64,000 nucleotides of DNA from Abelmoschus esculentus (GCA_035048815.1 JAUCBN010000035.1:15016501-15080500), one strand, 5' to 3'; counted from the first letter of the stretch, positions 1 to 11,867 are shown. Notes: generated from the letters alone by a model not told the origin. Numbers and translations: made by a program.

Positions 1-346
1 TTTTTATTGGAGATTGATTTCTCCTTTAATTCCGATTCAAGAATGGTTCAATCTTTTTGAATTGCTCATTCTGAAACCAAAAACTACCGAGCTTCTTGTT
101 CCTTGCAACCTTTCGTCGTTCTTTGTTTTGGGTGTTTTGGTAAGTCTCTGTCTTCATCCTGTTTTTGGTTGGTTTCGTTTGTTGTTGTTGGTAAGAATCT
201 GTCATCATTCTTGTTTATTTAAGTTTCGGTTGCTGGTGAGAAGCTTGTTTGGTTCTGTTCGAATAGGGGGTATGTTGGTTTGATATTTTTTGGGTTGTTT
301 GAATAGGAAAAGGGTGATTGTTGTTTTGGAGTTGTTTTCTTTCGAA
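1..346. other. Unclassified flank of hAT insertion
   Basis: No gene is recognised here. The stretch is T-rich and has moderately long open frames without recognisable domains. It was continuous with the sequence from 4302 onward before the hAT element inserted at the 8-base target CTTTCGAA (339-346). Confidence 0.4.
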
Positions 347-3300
347 CTTAGTATTAAAATGCGCGAGGCGCTCCCAGGCGCAGAAGGTCCATAGAGCTGA
401 GGCGCGAGGCGAGAAGCGAAGGCGAACGCATTTCGTAGGCGATGCGCCATTTTTACCTAAAAATTATAAATACATATATATAGTATATTTCATACATAAA
501 TACATGATAATTGTATTATATATGTGAAAAATAAAAATATTTTTACTTAAATTTGTACTTATGTCTCAAATTAAACAAAATAATATAAGAGAGCAATAAA
601 ATATAGTTCAAATTAAAGAAATAAAAACAAGCAAAGTATCCGATATAGTTCAAATTTCAAAGTTGCACATGAACAAAGTTGCACTTAAACATTAAAGAGT
701 AATACTCCATAACTCCAAATCATCACCATCATCAAAATATTCATCTCCAACAAGTCCATAATTTCCATCTTCACCAATATCCTCTTCTATCTCATCATCA
801 TGCATTAGGACTTCATGAGTTGATCTAGGAGTAAAGGTTGCAGAACTAGTAGCTACACTTTTTCCTTTAACAGATGCAGATAAAGGATTCCTTGATGCTC
901 TAGTGTAATAGATAAGATCATCGGCTCCAGCAGCTCTACCAACTTGACTCCATGTCAGATCATCGCCATCAAACACAAATTCATCTTTATTGTCAGACAA
1001 ATTATTCTTCATTCTCCCAATGAACCATTCATTACTTTCATCAACATCCTCCAAAAGAATAAAATCAGTGTCTTTCAGCTAAAATCGACGTCTCAAGGCA
1101 CGATTGTATTTTACAAAAATCAAATCGTTTAGTCGATCTTGTGTTAATGTATTTCTTTTTTTGGTATGAAACTGAAAAAAAAATAAAAAATATATAAGTA
1201 ATTAAAAAATAATAATTATATTATGATAAGAAAGAAATAATATAGAGAACAAGTTCCTTAGTCCTTACCAGCTGAAAAACGCTCCAATTTCTCTCACAAC
1301 TAGTAGCACTACAAGTAAGATTAAGAACTTGTATAGCAAACTTTTGGAGGTTGGGAGTTGAAGATCCAAATGTAGACCACCACTCCGCTATCATATAAAA
1401 AAACAAAATATTATAAGTTTTAAATAACATTAAAAGTCTATAAATTATATTAAGAACTTGCATAATTGTATTGTAACTTTTAATACCTGGAGATCTTGTT
1501 TTTCTTTGTCTAATGGCTACTTGTTTCCCAAAAAGACCACTAGCATTTCGATAAAGATCTATTTCTGTGATGGTCTTGTCTTCAATTTCACTCTCCGGAG
1601 TCAATTTTGTAATGCAATCAAGTAGACCATTTATAACTTTTTCACAACTTGCTCTCTCGGGGTCATCATAATAGAGTTCCGGGTTTAAAAAATAAGCAGC
1701 AGCATGTAAAGGTTGGTGAAGTTGACATTCCCACCTTCTATCAATAAACTCAAAAACTTTCTTGTATTCCTCTTCCTTCATTGAAAAACTCTTAGAAATA
1801 GCCTCTTTGGCTAATCCATGGCTTCATAAATGTATCCCATAAGTGGTTTTTTCTCACCATCAACCATTCTAAGAACTTTAACAAGATATCCCGTTAATTT
1901 GAGAGCATAAAGAACGTTCCTCCAAAAAGTTTCTTGCAAAAACTAAGTTGCAATCTTCTTTCCTCCAGCTTCTTTTGGCCATTTAGATTCACTCCATTCT
2001 TGAGAAGTAATCATCTTCCTCAAATTATTATTCTGCTTATGGAATTACGCAAGAGTGATAAAAGATGTCGCAAATCTTGTGATTGTCGGCCTATGCAAAT
2101 TCTTTTGATTTGTGAACCTCCTCATCATATTCACAAGGGAGACATGGCTATATATGTAGCCATTCATGAATATGCACCTTCTTAGTACATTCTTGACTCT
2201 TGGAAGTTTTCCAATATCTTCTAATATCAAATCGATACAATAGGTCGCGCATAGAGTCCAATAAAGGTGTGGCCTCTTTACTTGTAATAATTTTTCTACA
2301 AATAAAAAAACAACACATCAAATTAAAACATTTCAATAATCTAAAAGAAATTTAAAAAAAATTATATTTCGTACCGGTTTTAACGTAATTAGAAGTATTA
2401 TCTGTCACTACTTGAATCACATTTTTCTTCCCAACAAGTTCCACCATGTCATCAAGCATCCGACATAACAAGTCGGCATCCTTAATAATTTCTGAAACAT
2501 CCACAGATTTAATGAATACAGATCCTTTCGGAGAGTTGACAAAAAAATTGATAATATCTTTGTGCGCAACTGAATCATGCCACCCATCTGACAAAATGGA
2601 ACAACCCTTTTGTGCCCACTCTTTTTTGTGCTCTTCTATTATTTTTTGAGTATCCTCTACTTCTTTCTTAAGAAGTGACACTCTAAGCTCATGAACGCTA
2701 GGCACTTTAAAACCAACACCGTATTGTCCAATATCTTCGCACATTTCTTTGAAGCTTGGGTAACTTGCGGCATTGAAAGCAATCCCGGCATCATAAAAGA
2801 ATCTAGCAATTTTTCTACAAGTATCCTCCCTTAGTTGCTTAGCACAAGCTGCTTGCATACTCCCCTCTTTAACTTTAGGAGCAACAAAGAAATCCATTGG
2901 ACCCTTAATTCTTGGTTTTTTAGATCCGGTCCTTTGACTTGAGTTGCTTGTATCCCCACCTGAGGCAATTTCAAGTTCTTCTTCATCATGATCATCAACA
3001 TCATATGAAAATTTTTGAGATGACATTAAATTTGTAGCCTTTGTTTCTTCCTTTTTCAACATAAAGGACTTCACTTCTTCCCTAACATGTTCGAGACATT
3101 GAGGGAACTTGACCACACTACTGAATCCTCCAATTAAGTGTTGCTTCATCCGATATGCCCCTCCCTTTGTAACTTTACCACAAAAACCACAAAGAAAATT
3201 ATTTCTGTTGGACGGGTCCGATTTTCCATATTTTCTTGCTAGATCTAAAGGGATTGATGATCCAGTTGAATTTGATCCCAAATTCATTATTTGAATTTCT

Positions 3301-4293
3301 ATACCTGAAATTGAATAATAAAACAATAACATATAAATTATAGAACATAAACAAAGAATGTAGTGAAGAATGCAGTCACCAGTTGATTACTTGGCTATCG
3401 GTCCTAAATTGCATCCTAATAAACCTATCAAATTAAACAGTGAATCAATGTCGAAAATTCGAAATGAAGTGAAAAAAATGTTAGAGCAGTAAACAGTGAA
3501 TCAATCTCATCTGCCATTTTAGAGCAGTGAATCAATGTTAAGAATTTTAGAGCAATGAAAGTCGAATGTTTAAAACCTATCAAATTAAACAGTGAATGAA
3601 TCAATGTCGAAATGAAGTGAAAAAAATGTTAGAGCAGTCTACAAAGTCTGATTAAAAAATTTACATAGAAATACATACTCGGAGAGAAATACATATTCAA
3701 GCAAATTCCAATCCTAAAACCTATTTATATTTTAATTAAGAAATTTATATAAAAATAAAAAAAAACGATAGCAGTAGTATAACACGTTAAGAATTTAGAA
3801 AAGAAATTTGATTGAAAAGGGAAGAAGCATGGTCGAAGAACTTACCAGATTGTCTTGAAGGCTTGAAGCTTGGTTGAAAAGGGAACGACAGAGAAGAAGC
3901 TTGATTGAAAAGGGAAGAACGGCAAAGAATAAGTTGTTCAGGTCGGCGACGACAATTGTTCAGGCCGGCGACAACGATTGGCCGATTATCTTGAAGTTTG
4001 ATTAAAAAGGGAAGAACGACAGAGAAGAAGGGTCAAAGGGTAGGGACTTTGAAAAGGGGATTTTCGGGTTTTAATTAAAAATATATATATATTGTAAAAA
4101 AATCACGTGTTTTATTTCACATCGCCTCGCCTGCATGAGGCGTTGGAGGCGCTCGCCTCTCGCCTTGCCTTGCCTGGGTCTGAGGCGTGCGCTTCTTGGA
4201 ATTCGCTTCGCCTGGGCCGGAAGAGGCAATTTTTCGGTCGCCTGCAATCGCCTCACGCCTCCAAGCGCCTCAAGCACGCTTTTGAGAACAAAG
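347..4293 (-). mobile_element. Full-length hAT DNA transposon, defective
   Basis: A complete hAT-superfamily element of 3947 bases. The perfect 8-base target duplication CTTTCGAA sits at 339-346 and 4294-4301. The imperfect terminal inverted repeats start CTTAGTATTAAAATGCG on the left and CTTTGTTCTCAAAAGCG when the right end is read inward. Both ends carry GC-rich subterminal arrays of AGGCG/GCCTC units (about 360-450 and 4125-4280), typical transposase-binding clusters of plant hAT elements. The transposase gene runs on the minus strand and is interrupted by stops, so this copy cannot make its own enzyme. Direct repeats of about 40-60 bases in the presumed leader (3400-3640 and 3800-4040) precede the coding start. 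Confidence 0.93.
692..3287 (-). pseudogene. hAT transposase pseudogene (BED finger, DUF659, hAT dimerisation)
   Basis: The coding start is ATG at 3287-3285. The first exon (3287-2375) encodes a BED-type zinc finger (CGFCGK near residue 37, then MKQHL) followed by a DUF659-like catalytic segment (ILSDGW, VVTDN). It ends at a GTACGA donor. Later exons hold the hAT C-terminal dimerisation motif (CSATSCERNWS near 1310-1270) and the conserved YNRALRRR block near 1100, then an acidic tail ending near 692. The gene is broken by in-frame stops at 2047-2045 (TAA), 1945-1943 (TAG) and 1081-1079 (TAG), and by a small deletion shifting the frame near 1815. A probable leader intron runs from a donor near 3846 to an acceptor near 3304. 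The family cuts and pastes hAT elements in the nucleus. Confidence 0.88.
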
Positions 4294-4535
4294 CTTTCGA
4301 ATTGTGGATTAAAGGAGTTCACTTTGGTGTTTTAGATCGCATTAGAGAGGAAAAGGAATCGAATCGAAAAGGAAGGGAGTGTTATTCGAATCTGGATTTT
4401 TTGGAAAAATATGGAAAACCCAGATTTTCCTGGAAAATCCAAGAACCGATCTGTCCGCCCACCTAACCGATCCGACAACCCGATCTGACCCGAGACCTAA
4501 ACCGAATCGATCTCCTACCCGACTAACATCACTGC

Positions 4536-4556
4536 TGACGTCATTTGCTGACGTCA
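4536..4556. promoter_or_regulatory. Two tandem TGACGTCA palindromes
   Basis: TGACGTCA occurs at 4536-4543 and again at 4549-4556, 13 bases apart. This is a consensus binding site of TGA/CREB-type bZIP factors and resembles as-1 type tandem elements in plant and retroelement promoters. No gene start follows directly, so function is unproven. Confidence 0.4.
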
Positions 4557-5215
4557 TCTGCTTACATCAACATTGACCAGGGCTGATGTCAATGTTGACT
4601 TTTTCTGATCCGGTCTCATTTTATGTTTTTCAATGTCCTGGGTCCGTTGGCGCTGTCCGTTTTTCAAAATTCGAACCTGAAGTGCCATTTTTAGGGTTTT
4701 TATGTTTGAATGCCTTATCTAGAAGTTATCTGTTTTGGATTCTGAAACAGTTCTGTTTGGTTCAGGTGATGTAGATTCTGACTCTGAATATCTGTCTCCT
4801 CCTCCTCCCGGACGTCCTCCTGTTCATCAGCATTCGGGACACGCACGTGAGTTATCATTTTATTTCTGTTACGTGTACTTATCAGTATAGTGACATAGTA
4901 GTGTGTCTAACATAATTGTTACTCGTAGATTCTACTCCTGCTTGATCTAGTGGTAGAGCCGAATCCAGTAGACATCAATTACATCGTTGAGTCTTTTGCT
5001 TCAGGTGTGTTCTCTTCTGTTATTCTGTGTGTGCAGTTTCTGCTAAATTCTGTATAATCATGCATCATCCTGACATTACATTTTTTATTCTGAAATTTGC
5101 CATACATGCCTCCTGTTAGATTATAAGGCATGCATTCTGATCCTGTATTTACATATAACATTGCATCTGGTTGGATTGTGTGTACAGGGAAGTTAGTGAT
5201 ATATTCACTTATGTT

Positions 5216-5286
5216 CAGTGGCTCCACCTACGGGTTAAGATTCCACTTCTGATCAGTGGCTCCACCTACGGGTCAAGTTTCCACTT
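5216..5286 (+). repeat. Two-copy direct repeat, period 38
   Basis: A unit of about 33 bases starting CAGTGGCTCCACCTACGGGT occurs at 5216-5248 and 5254-5286 with a few mismatches. It lies in the LTR-like stretch. Confidence 0.7.
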
Positions 5287-5800
5287 TTATTGATGTGACG
5301 GTGTTAGAGTGATTCAGGGGGAACCTACTCTTCTGTTGGTGTTCGGTGTTGGGTGCATTTCATGCATTCACTATATGATCTGCATTATTTTGTTTTGTGA
5401 TTCTGTTTATCCGCACACTAGAGACACACTAGGCTCCCTAGCTACACCCTTTTAGTTTCTGTTTTAGATACCCGGTCATAGATCTCGATACTTAGAGGAC
5501 TCTTGAATCTGAATTTCTGTTAATCCGTACGTTTTAATATTTCAGACTTGTGATTATTTCAGTTAATAAGTATATATCGGACTTTGAATAATTATTTGGT
5601 TTTGGACTATTTATTATTTATGGGTGAACTCGGTATTTTAAATATTGAATTTTATTTTCAGTATTTTAAATTATTAATTATTTAATAATTTATTCGAATA
5701 ATATCATTTTAATTTATAAAACCCTAACTTGTGAATCAAGTTTTAGTAACGCAAACCCTAACTTTTATTCTAAGAAATTAGGTAAATTTTAGGGGTTATA

Positions 5801-6484
5801 GCTCTGCTGAGTTTAAGTATCACATATATATACAGATGTAGACGCAAAATAAATAAATAAATAAAATCTGTCCACAATACATTCAACACAGAACTTTGTA
5901 AAAGGCCTAAATTTTTATGCAAAAACTTATTTCTCGAAGATAAAGCTTAACCGAAGACAACAAATTTTAATTTTTCCACAAGGGAGTTCAAGTTTCAATC
6001 AGGTTTCTCACCGTAAGTGCAGACAATGACATTACATGAATCAAATTATATGTATACCACTATCCCTAGTTGTCAAAACTCGATTCCTCTTGTCAAACAC
6101 AACGTCCAGAAAGGGAACTTTGTATGTGTGCAAGTGCAAGACATGAGAGTTTAAAATGGCAGGAACAGCCTGAACTTTATGATTGTAATTGTAAAGGAAC
6201 ACTTTCTTATTTATTATGCAAAAATCTGAAATATTGGAGCAGTCTAAGAATAATTCTTATTGTCAACCGCAATATTACACATAACACAATGCAATTTCAT
6301 ATCTGCAAGTCACAAGAGAACAAAATGGATGGAATAACCAAAAATTTGTACATAAAAAATCAAGGCATTCTTATTCATGATGCATAAATCATAATCCTAA
6401 GAAGTCACTTAGGGTGGTCCACTAAATAGCACAGACGCACATGGCCGAATTGTTAGATGAAAATAGCATATAAAAGCTCCATAC
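5801..6484. other. Intergenic, no gene seen
   Basis: AT-rich sequence with a short (AAAT)n tract near 5850. It would be the downstream side of the transporter fragment at 6485-6864, but no further exon of that gene was recognised. Confidence 0.4.
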
Positions 6485-6864
6485 CTGCCAATGACATATG
6501 ATGAGTGTTTCCTTCCTGTCAAAAGATACTCCACAGTCATGGTAAAAGCAACAGTAGTCCTCCTTAGGGTGGTGTACATAGGAACATTTATGCCACGAAC
6601 AGACTCCATGGTTATCAACTTTAACCATACAAGCGAGAAAAAAAAGGGAACACTTGTAAGAAACATGTCACCAAGCACACATAAGAACAAATATCCACTC
6701 TCCATGTATAGCAAATATGAAACTGCCAAAGGGAGGGTATGAAACAGTGTTCTCGATGGTACCGAGGTTACTGGGTTCCAAGTAATCCTCTCTGTCTCCA
6801 CCTCAGTGAAAGAGATTATCTTCCATCGTTTCATGGCATAAAGGAGCAAGCAAGAACATAGCAT
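6485..6864 (-). pseudogene. Nucleotide-sugar transporter gene fragment (two exons)
   Basis: Two minus-strand blocks match the Golgi nucleotide-sugar transporter family of the drug/metabolite transporter superfamily (UGNT1-like in plants). The first, 6864-6703, follows an acceptor-like TTTAG and encodes a membrane segment with PLAVSYLLYM. The second, 6618-6485, starts after TTAAAG, encodes the characteristic ESVRGINVPMYTTLRRTTV and ends at a good donor (GGCAG/GTATGG). The donor expected after the first block reads GAGAGT rather than GT. Family members have about 10 membrane helices and over 300 residues; only about 95 remain. No flanking exons were found, so this is a relic or a captured fragment. 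The family carries nucleotide sugars such as UDP-GlcNAc into the Golgi; the exact substrate cannot be told. Confidence 0.75.
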
Positions 6865-7240
6865 CTAAATACACAAAAGAGTTACACAGATTTAATAAAC
6901 TAATAAGAGAATGCCAAAAGTAATGCAGTGAACTTCAATTGTCAAATCCAAATGTCACAATGTGGCAGGACTAAACTATAAATATCAGGAATTGAGCATA
7001 AACTATATAGAAAATTGGCAATCTTATTATGCTAAGAAAATTGGCAATCTGTTTATTAAAAAGGATTATGATTGGAAAAATATGACACAACAGGAAAAAA
7101 ACAGACTTAAGCTAGGTTTTGTCATATTTTACCGAATTGTCATTTAAAAAGTTTAATGGCTATTTTTTAATTTTCAAAAAATTAGTTGTCAAAAAATTAT
7201 TTTAGCAGAATTGAGTGACCTGTATATTTTTACCCCGAAG
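6865..7240. other. Intronic or intergenic AT-rich stretch
   Basis: Sequence just upstream (in minus-strand sense) of the transporter fragment ends in a splice-acceptor-like TTTAG, so part of it is probably old intron. No coding block was recognised. Confidence 0.35.
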
Positions 7241-7294
7241 AGAAAGGGAATATTTGAGTGGACACTGCACAGAGGCCTAGAGCGAGTAGGGTTA

Positions 7295-7304
7295 GACACG
7301 TGGC
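7295..7304. promoter_or_regulatory. G-box/ABRE-like motif
   Basis: GACACGTGGC carries the CACGTG core bound by plant bZIP and bHLH factors. It lies in a short GC-richer island (about 7240-7370) between AT-rich stretches. No intact gene starts nearby, so it may be the relic of a promoter. Confidence 0.3.
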
Positions 7305-7370
7305 ATCGCCATTGCCAATGTGAGGGTCCACGTTAAGTTAGGTCCCCGGTCCCACACTACCATTAATGAC

Positions 7371-9756
7371 CAAAATTTTATGGGTTTTTCGGGAGACATA
7401 CTCTAAATTTTTATAAAAATTATAAGAATTTTATTATTTATTTTTTATAAAAAAATTTATATATCTTTAAAATTGTGCTTTCCTTTTGCTAACGTGTGTT
7501 TTTTTATGCACTCCTAGTTTTCGGTTGCGTTGGTAACGGGACGAGATAACTTTTTGTTTTGGTTTTGATTTAAAAAGTTAAAATATTTATCTTGATTTTG
7601 ATTTAATTAAATATATTTTTATCTGATTTGACTTAATTTGATATAATAAAAATTATAATTTGATTTGATACAGAAAAATAATGAAAATATTATATAAATA
7701 TATCAGGTTAGGAAATTTTCATCCTAAAGCGACCTTGACCTTATATGACTTAATTTTTCAATAACCTGACCCGAACCTAATTTTTCAAATAAAAATTTGT
7801 CCCTGCCAGATCAGATTGGTCGAAACTCGCCGGTTTCAAGTCAAATTGTCATCCTTAGTTTTCAGGCCTTAACCTTAATTAATTTAAATCAACCCGCATC
7901 AGACACTTAATTTTGGTGGATAAATTTTCCAATAAAATTTTTTTACATTCATAAAATTTTAAACTCAATATCTATTTAAATTATATCAAATTGTTTATCA
8001 CTTGAACTAACCTATTTAACGGTTAACATTTCTCTTTAATTAACCAATATTTTTAGTGTTAATTATAATAATCCCCTAACTTTAGAGAAGTGCCTAACAC
8101 TTTTAAACAAAATTCACATTTTAATATGTTAAAAAGTAAACATTTAAGAAAATAAAAAGAATGAACGGTTGTATCCGTCTATTTGATTGCTTCACTTGTG
8201 TTTCTACTAAAATGTTTTCGGATTATCAATCGATCTAATGAGATGATATATTAATATTTTTAAACAAAATTAAAAATTTAAATTTAAATATTAAAAATAA
8301 ATAAATAAAATTAAAAAAATCAATCTATAATAAATTTATGTATTATCTAATTTAATTTACTCAATCAATAAATTAAATATTAATAATCGTACTAAAATAT
8401 TTTAAGATGATATATTATAAACAAGTTAACGAGTGAGTATTGTTTTTAAAATATTATTTTTGCCTTTTTGGTACGTAATTAATGATTAAATGCTATACAC
8501 ATACTTTATATCAGTTATAGATTAAGGTTTCAAGATAATGAGTGACAGAGTGGACAGAATCAAGCTTTAGTAATTTTTGAAAGGGTAAATTACAACGGAG
8601 GTTATTTAATTATATATAAAATTATAAATGAATCATTTAATCATTAAAAATCATATTTAGTTATTTAATTATAAGATATTATATTTAGATATTTTTCGTA
8701 TTTAAATTAATTTATTATTCTCCATGCATAACTTTCAAAACAAGTACTATTCAACTTTGCTGAGATCAGAAACACCCATTCTTCGTTTAAAATATATTAT
8801 TAATCTTTCAAATTCGTTTATGTCACAAATAAGAATATAAAGTATATCATTTATTTTAGTTTAAATATTTAATATATTTTTAAGTTAAAACAAATAATTA
8901 AATATATTTTTAATTAAAATAGATACCTAATATATTTTTTTAACTAATATCATATCAATTCTTAGAGATTTACATAGCATATACATATGCTTTAAATATT
9001 TATTTTAACCAAAAATATTTTAAATACTTATTTATTTATAAGTCAAAAAATTTAATTAATGGTTTAGAAAGGGATATTTCAATATAAAAAGATATGGATA
9101 GGTTTAACTAGCCCTTCTTATAATTCATCATAAAAAAACATTTTTTTATTATTTTGCATGAAGATAGTTTCAACAAGTGTTTCTTCTGAAACAGCTGGTC
9201 GGGATGAACCGTCAGATACTTTATTGTATTTCTTATTTTTTATTATAAGATAATTTTTTAAATAAATTTTAAAATAACATGAATTTAGATGTATATACTG
9301 AATTAAAATTAAGATAACTAAAATAAAATTATTTGATCCGTCTCATTACTATCTCTACTCAATTAAGAGTAGGATTAGGAATGTTTGTTATTCCTTTTCC
9401 AGTCATGCTAAAGGACTTATTGCTTATCTTTTTGGATTTTATGATCTTTGTTATTAGGGTTGACAAAAATTTCGAACTTCAAGAATATAAATTATCTAAT
9501 CATGCTATTGTTAAGAGTCTTATTTATTTATTTTATTGGATATTACGTTTTTTACCATTAGAAATAAAAATATTATATCTGATTTGATAGGGTCGGATAT
9601 GGATTTAAAGAACTTACCTTATTTTGGATAATTACTAAAATAATATTTATATTCTCTATTTCTTTTATTATTAGTTCTGATCTTTTAATTTGTACATGAT
9701 ATTTGGTCGTATTCGAATCGATCAAAAACTTAAAGATTGTTGAACTTTTATATCAG
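7371..9756. other. AT-rich intergenic DNA, no gene seen
   Basis: Low-complexity A/T-rich sequence. A stretch at about 7550-7860 with repeated TTTGATTTGA and GACCCGA-like phrases resembles a decayed hAT-type MITE. A short frame starting at ATG 9158 (31 codons) could be a first exon of the coiled-coil frame that follows, but no splice signal links them convincingly. Confidence 0.4.
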
Positions 9757-10467
9757 GAAAGAATATTTAGAAAACTCTGTGGGCGCATCAGGAAGCTGAG
9801 ATCTGAGGTGAAAAAGCTAAGCAAGAAACAAGAGAAGGTAAGAGGAGAAGTAGAAGCCATGGAAGAAAAAAGTGAGAAAGAGAAGAAACTAAGAAAAGGG
9901 GTTGAAGTTCAACTCAAACTCACTCTTAATCTCAGGTTAGTAGTCAATTTTTTTATTATTTTATTCAAGTAATTTAAAAGAAAAAATTAATAGTAACTTT
10001 TTTAATTAATCACTAATTTTGATTCCGTCTCTAAATTTTACCAAGTAAATCTGCGATACATAAATTTTTTCATAAATACCATATTTTGTGGTATGTGATG
10101 GTGGTACGAGTAAGGTGGAGAGGGTAATTGTCTCCTCAATTTGATGAGTTAATTATATTTTAATTTTAAATAATTTACTATTATTATAAGTAAACTCTTG
10201 TCTCTCTTTGTTTTTCGTTTATTATTTTTTAGAATCTTATCATTTAGAATTAATAAAATTAAAATTTTATCTTTTTAGTTTAATTATTTTTTAAAAATCT
10301 TTATTTTAAAATTTATAAAGTTAAACTTGAACTCCCTTATTTTTCTTATGTAACAACACCTAACATTACATTTCTCTTACGTAAAAAAATGATACAGGGA
10401 AGTGCAAGATGAAGAGAGCAACCAGAGGTTTGTTTCCTCTGTGGGTTCTTGTACCCATCCTAAATGA
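9757..10467 (+). CDS. Small coiled-coil reading frame, two exons (partial gene)
   Basis: Unrecognised. Exon 9757-9935 follows TATCAG and encodes a highly charged helical segment (RKLRSEVKKLSKKQEKVRG, then EVEAMEEKSEKEKKLRK), almost certainly a coiled coil. Its donor CTCAG/GTTAGT leaves phase 2. The acceptor GATACAG at 10391-10397 opens exon 10398-10467 in matching phase, giving REVQDEESNQRF and a stop at 10465-10467. The exons join to about 82 residues. The 5' end is not resolved: the frame stays open upstream to 9703, and a possible first exon lies near 9158. It may be a real small gene or the 3' end of a truncated one. An inverted-repeat element starts only about 17 bases after the stop. 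Confidence 0.45.
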
Positions 10468-10483
10468 GGCAAGAAAAAAAAAA

Positions 10484-11213
10484 TAAACGTTAAATACGTA
10501 TTTAAATTATAATTTTTTAATTAGGTAACTAAACTATTTTTAAAGTTAATTAAATGTTTAACATTTTACTTCGTAATTTATTTAAGTTTCTTTGTTAATT
10601 CTCACCGTTAAAGGACACGTGTCATTTTTCAAAAATTTTAAAATTATATCTAAAATAAATAAAAATAATAAAATAAAAATATATCCTATTTTTTAAAATA
10701 TTTTCAAAATATTTCACAAAATCCATAAACCCCAAATCTGGCCACTCGACGACGAAATGAAATGCCCTTCCTGCACTGATCAACTCATACATTGTTTGTC
10801 GTTTGTCTTGTCGTTCTTCGTGAATCGTTCGAAAGAATTGTTTTGCATCGATCGATTTTCGATGATGGAATGGTGGGGAAATAGTCATAAAATTTCGATG
10901 ACCGGTGTGATGGACGGTGATATGACAACTGGTGACGAAATTAACCGGATTTAGATTTGAGAAAGTTAGATTTTAAAATTTAAGAGTTATTTTGTGAAAT
11001 ATGAAAAACTCGGAGGTTTTCTGTAAATTAAATAATTTTATTTTTAAAATATAGTTTTAGAATTTTTAGGAGTTGACATCTTTTAACGGTGAAAATTAAC
11101 GAAAAACCTTAAATGAGTTATAAAATAAAATATTAAACATATAATTAATCCAAAAAATAATTTAAACACCTAATTAAAAAAATATAATTTTAACACCTAA
11201 TTAACGGTTAAAC
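10484..11213. mobile_element. Foldback element with long inverted repeats
   Basis: The two ends are inverted copies of each other for at least 140 bases. Both arms, read inward, contain TTTTTTAATTAGGT, then TTAATTNTCACCGTTAAA. The centre (10740-10960) is unique and GC-richer with no transposase. The structure fits a non-autonomous Mutator-like element, but no clear target duplication was found because the left flank is an A tract. Ends are uncertain by about 10 bases. Confidence 0.7.
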
Positions 11214-11362
11214 CAAACAAAAAGAGAGAAATTAAAGCAGCCCCAGTCAAGGCAGCCAAGCTCTGCAATATCTGTCTAACCGGTGTAGGATGCTGAGGTA
11301 TACTCTACATCCTAAAAGAAAAGTGAAAACTCTGACGGAGGTCTTTCGATCGTTGGATGGAT
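11214..11362. other. Short unique spacer
   Basis: About 150 bases of GC-balanced sequence between two mobile elements. It holds no recognisable exon. It may be the original 3' flank of the coiled-coil frame upstream. Confidence 0.3.
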
Positions 11363-11726
11363 TTTCAATAAGGGTAAACTATACCAGTGACCACCCAACT
11401 AATTGGGAATATTTATTTTGACCATCCAACTAAAAAACTCGTCAATCAGGTACCCCAACTTTGAAACCTTACCTATTGTGGCCACTGCCGTTAAAATTTT
11501 GACGAAAAAGTTAACAGCAGTGACGTGGCTGTTAATTAAAATTGGTAAAATTATATATTTGATCCCTCTAATTTATTTATTTTTTTAATTTAATCTTAAT
11601 TTTAAATTAATAAATAAAATTAATCATTCAATCGATTGATGACACGTGTCACCACCGGATTGGATGATTAATTTTATTTATTAATTTATTTTTATTTATT
11701 ATTTTATATATATTTCTCTCCAATCA

Positions 11727-11748
11727 GGTGGTGACACGTGTCACCACC
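11727..11748. repeat. 22-base perfect palindrome centred on CACGTG
   Basis: The palindrome reads GGTGGTGACACG and then its exact reverse complement, with the G-box core CACGTG in the middle. Most of its right half, followed by GGATTGG, also occurs near 11641-11663. Either a protein-binding site or part of an internal hairpin of the element. Confidence 0.7.
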
Positions 11749-11796
11749 GGATTGGTGAATGATTAGTGGAAGAAATAAAATGTAAAGTTTTTACAT

Positions 11797-11867
11797 GCAA
11801 GGGGATTTGAACCCACAACCTCCAACATAGTAAACATCAACCAACAAGAGAACCACTAGGTCAAATT
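11797..11867 (-). repeat. tRNA-like sequence (Pol III A and B boxes)
   Basis: On the minus strand it carries an A-box-like TGACCTAGTGGTT and, about 35 bases on, a B box GGTTCAAATCCCC that fits the GGTTCRANYCC consensus. No cloverleaf with intact acceptor stem was recognised, so this is a tRNA-derived or tRNA-mimicking sequence, not a tRNA gene. Confidence 0.55.

Larger units (their letters stand above)
4302..5800. other. Unclassified, possibly LTR-derived sequence
   Basis: No gene is recognised. The stretch is more GC-balanced than the surrounding DNA. It contains two bZIP-type palindromes (4536-4556) and a 33-base direct repeat (5216-5286). Its look, with promoter-like boxes and short repeats, suggests an old LTR, but neither an LTR partner nor a primer-binding site was found, so this stays a guess. 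Confidence 0.3.

Noticed and set aside
14..283. 89-codon open frame at the window start
   Set aside because: T-rich, leucine/phenylalanine/serine-rich translation without domain or splice context; likely chance.
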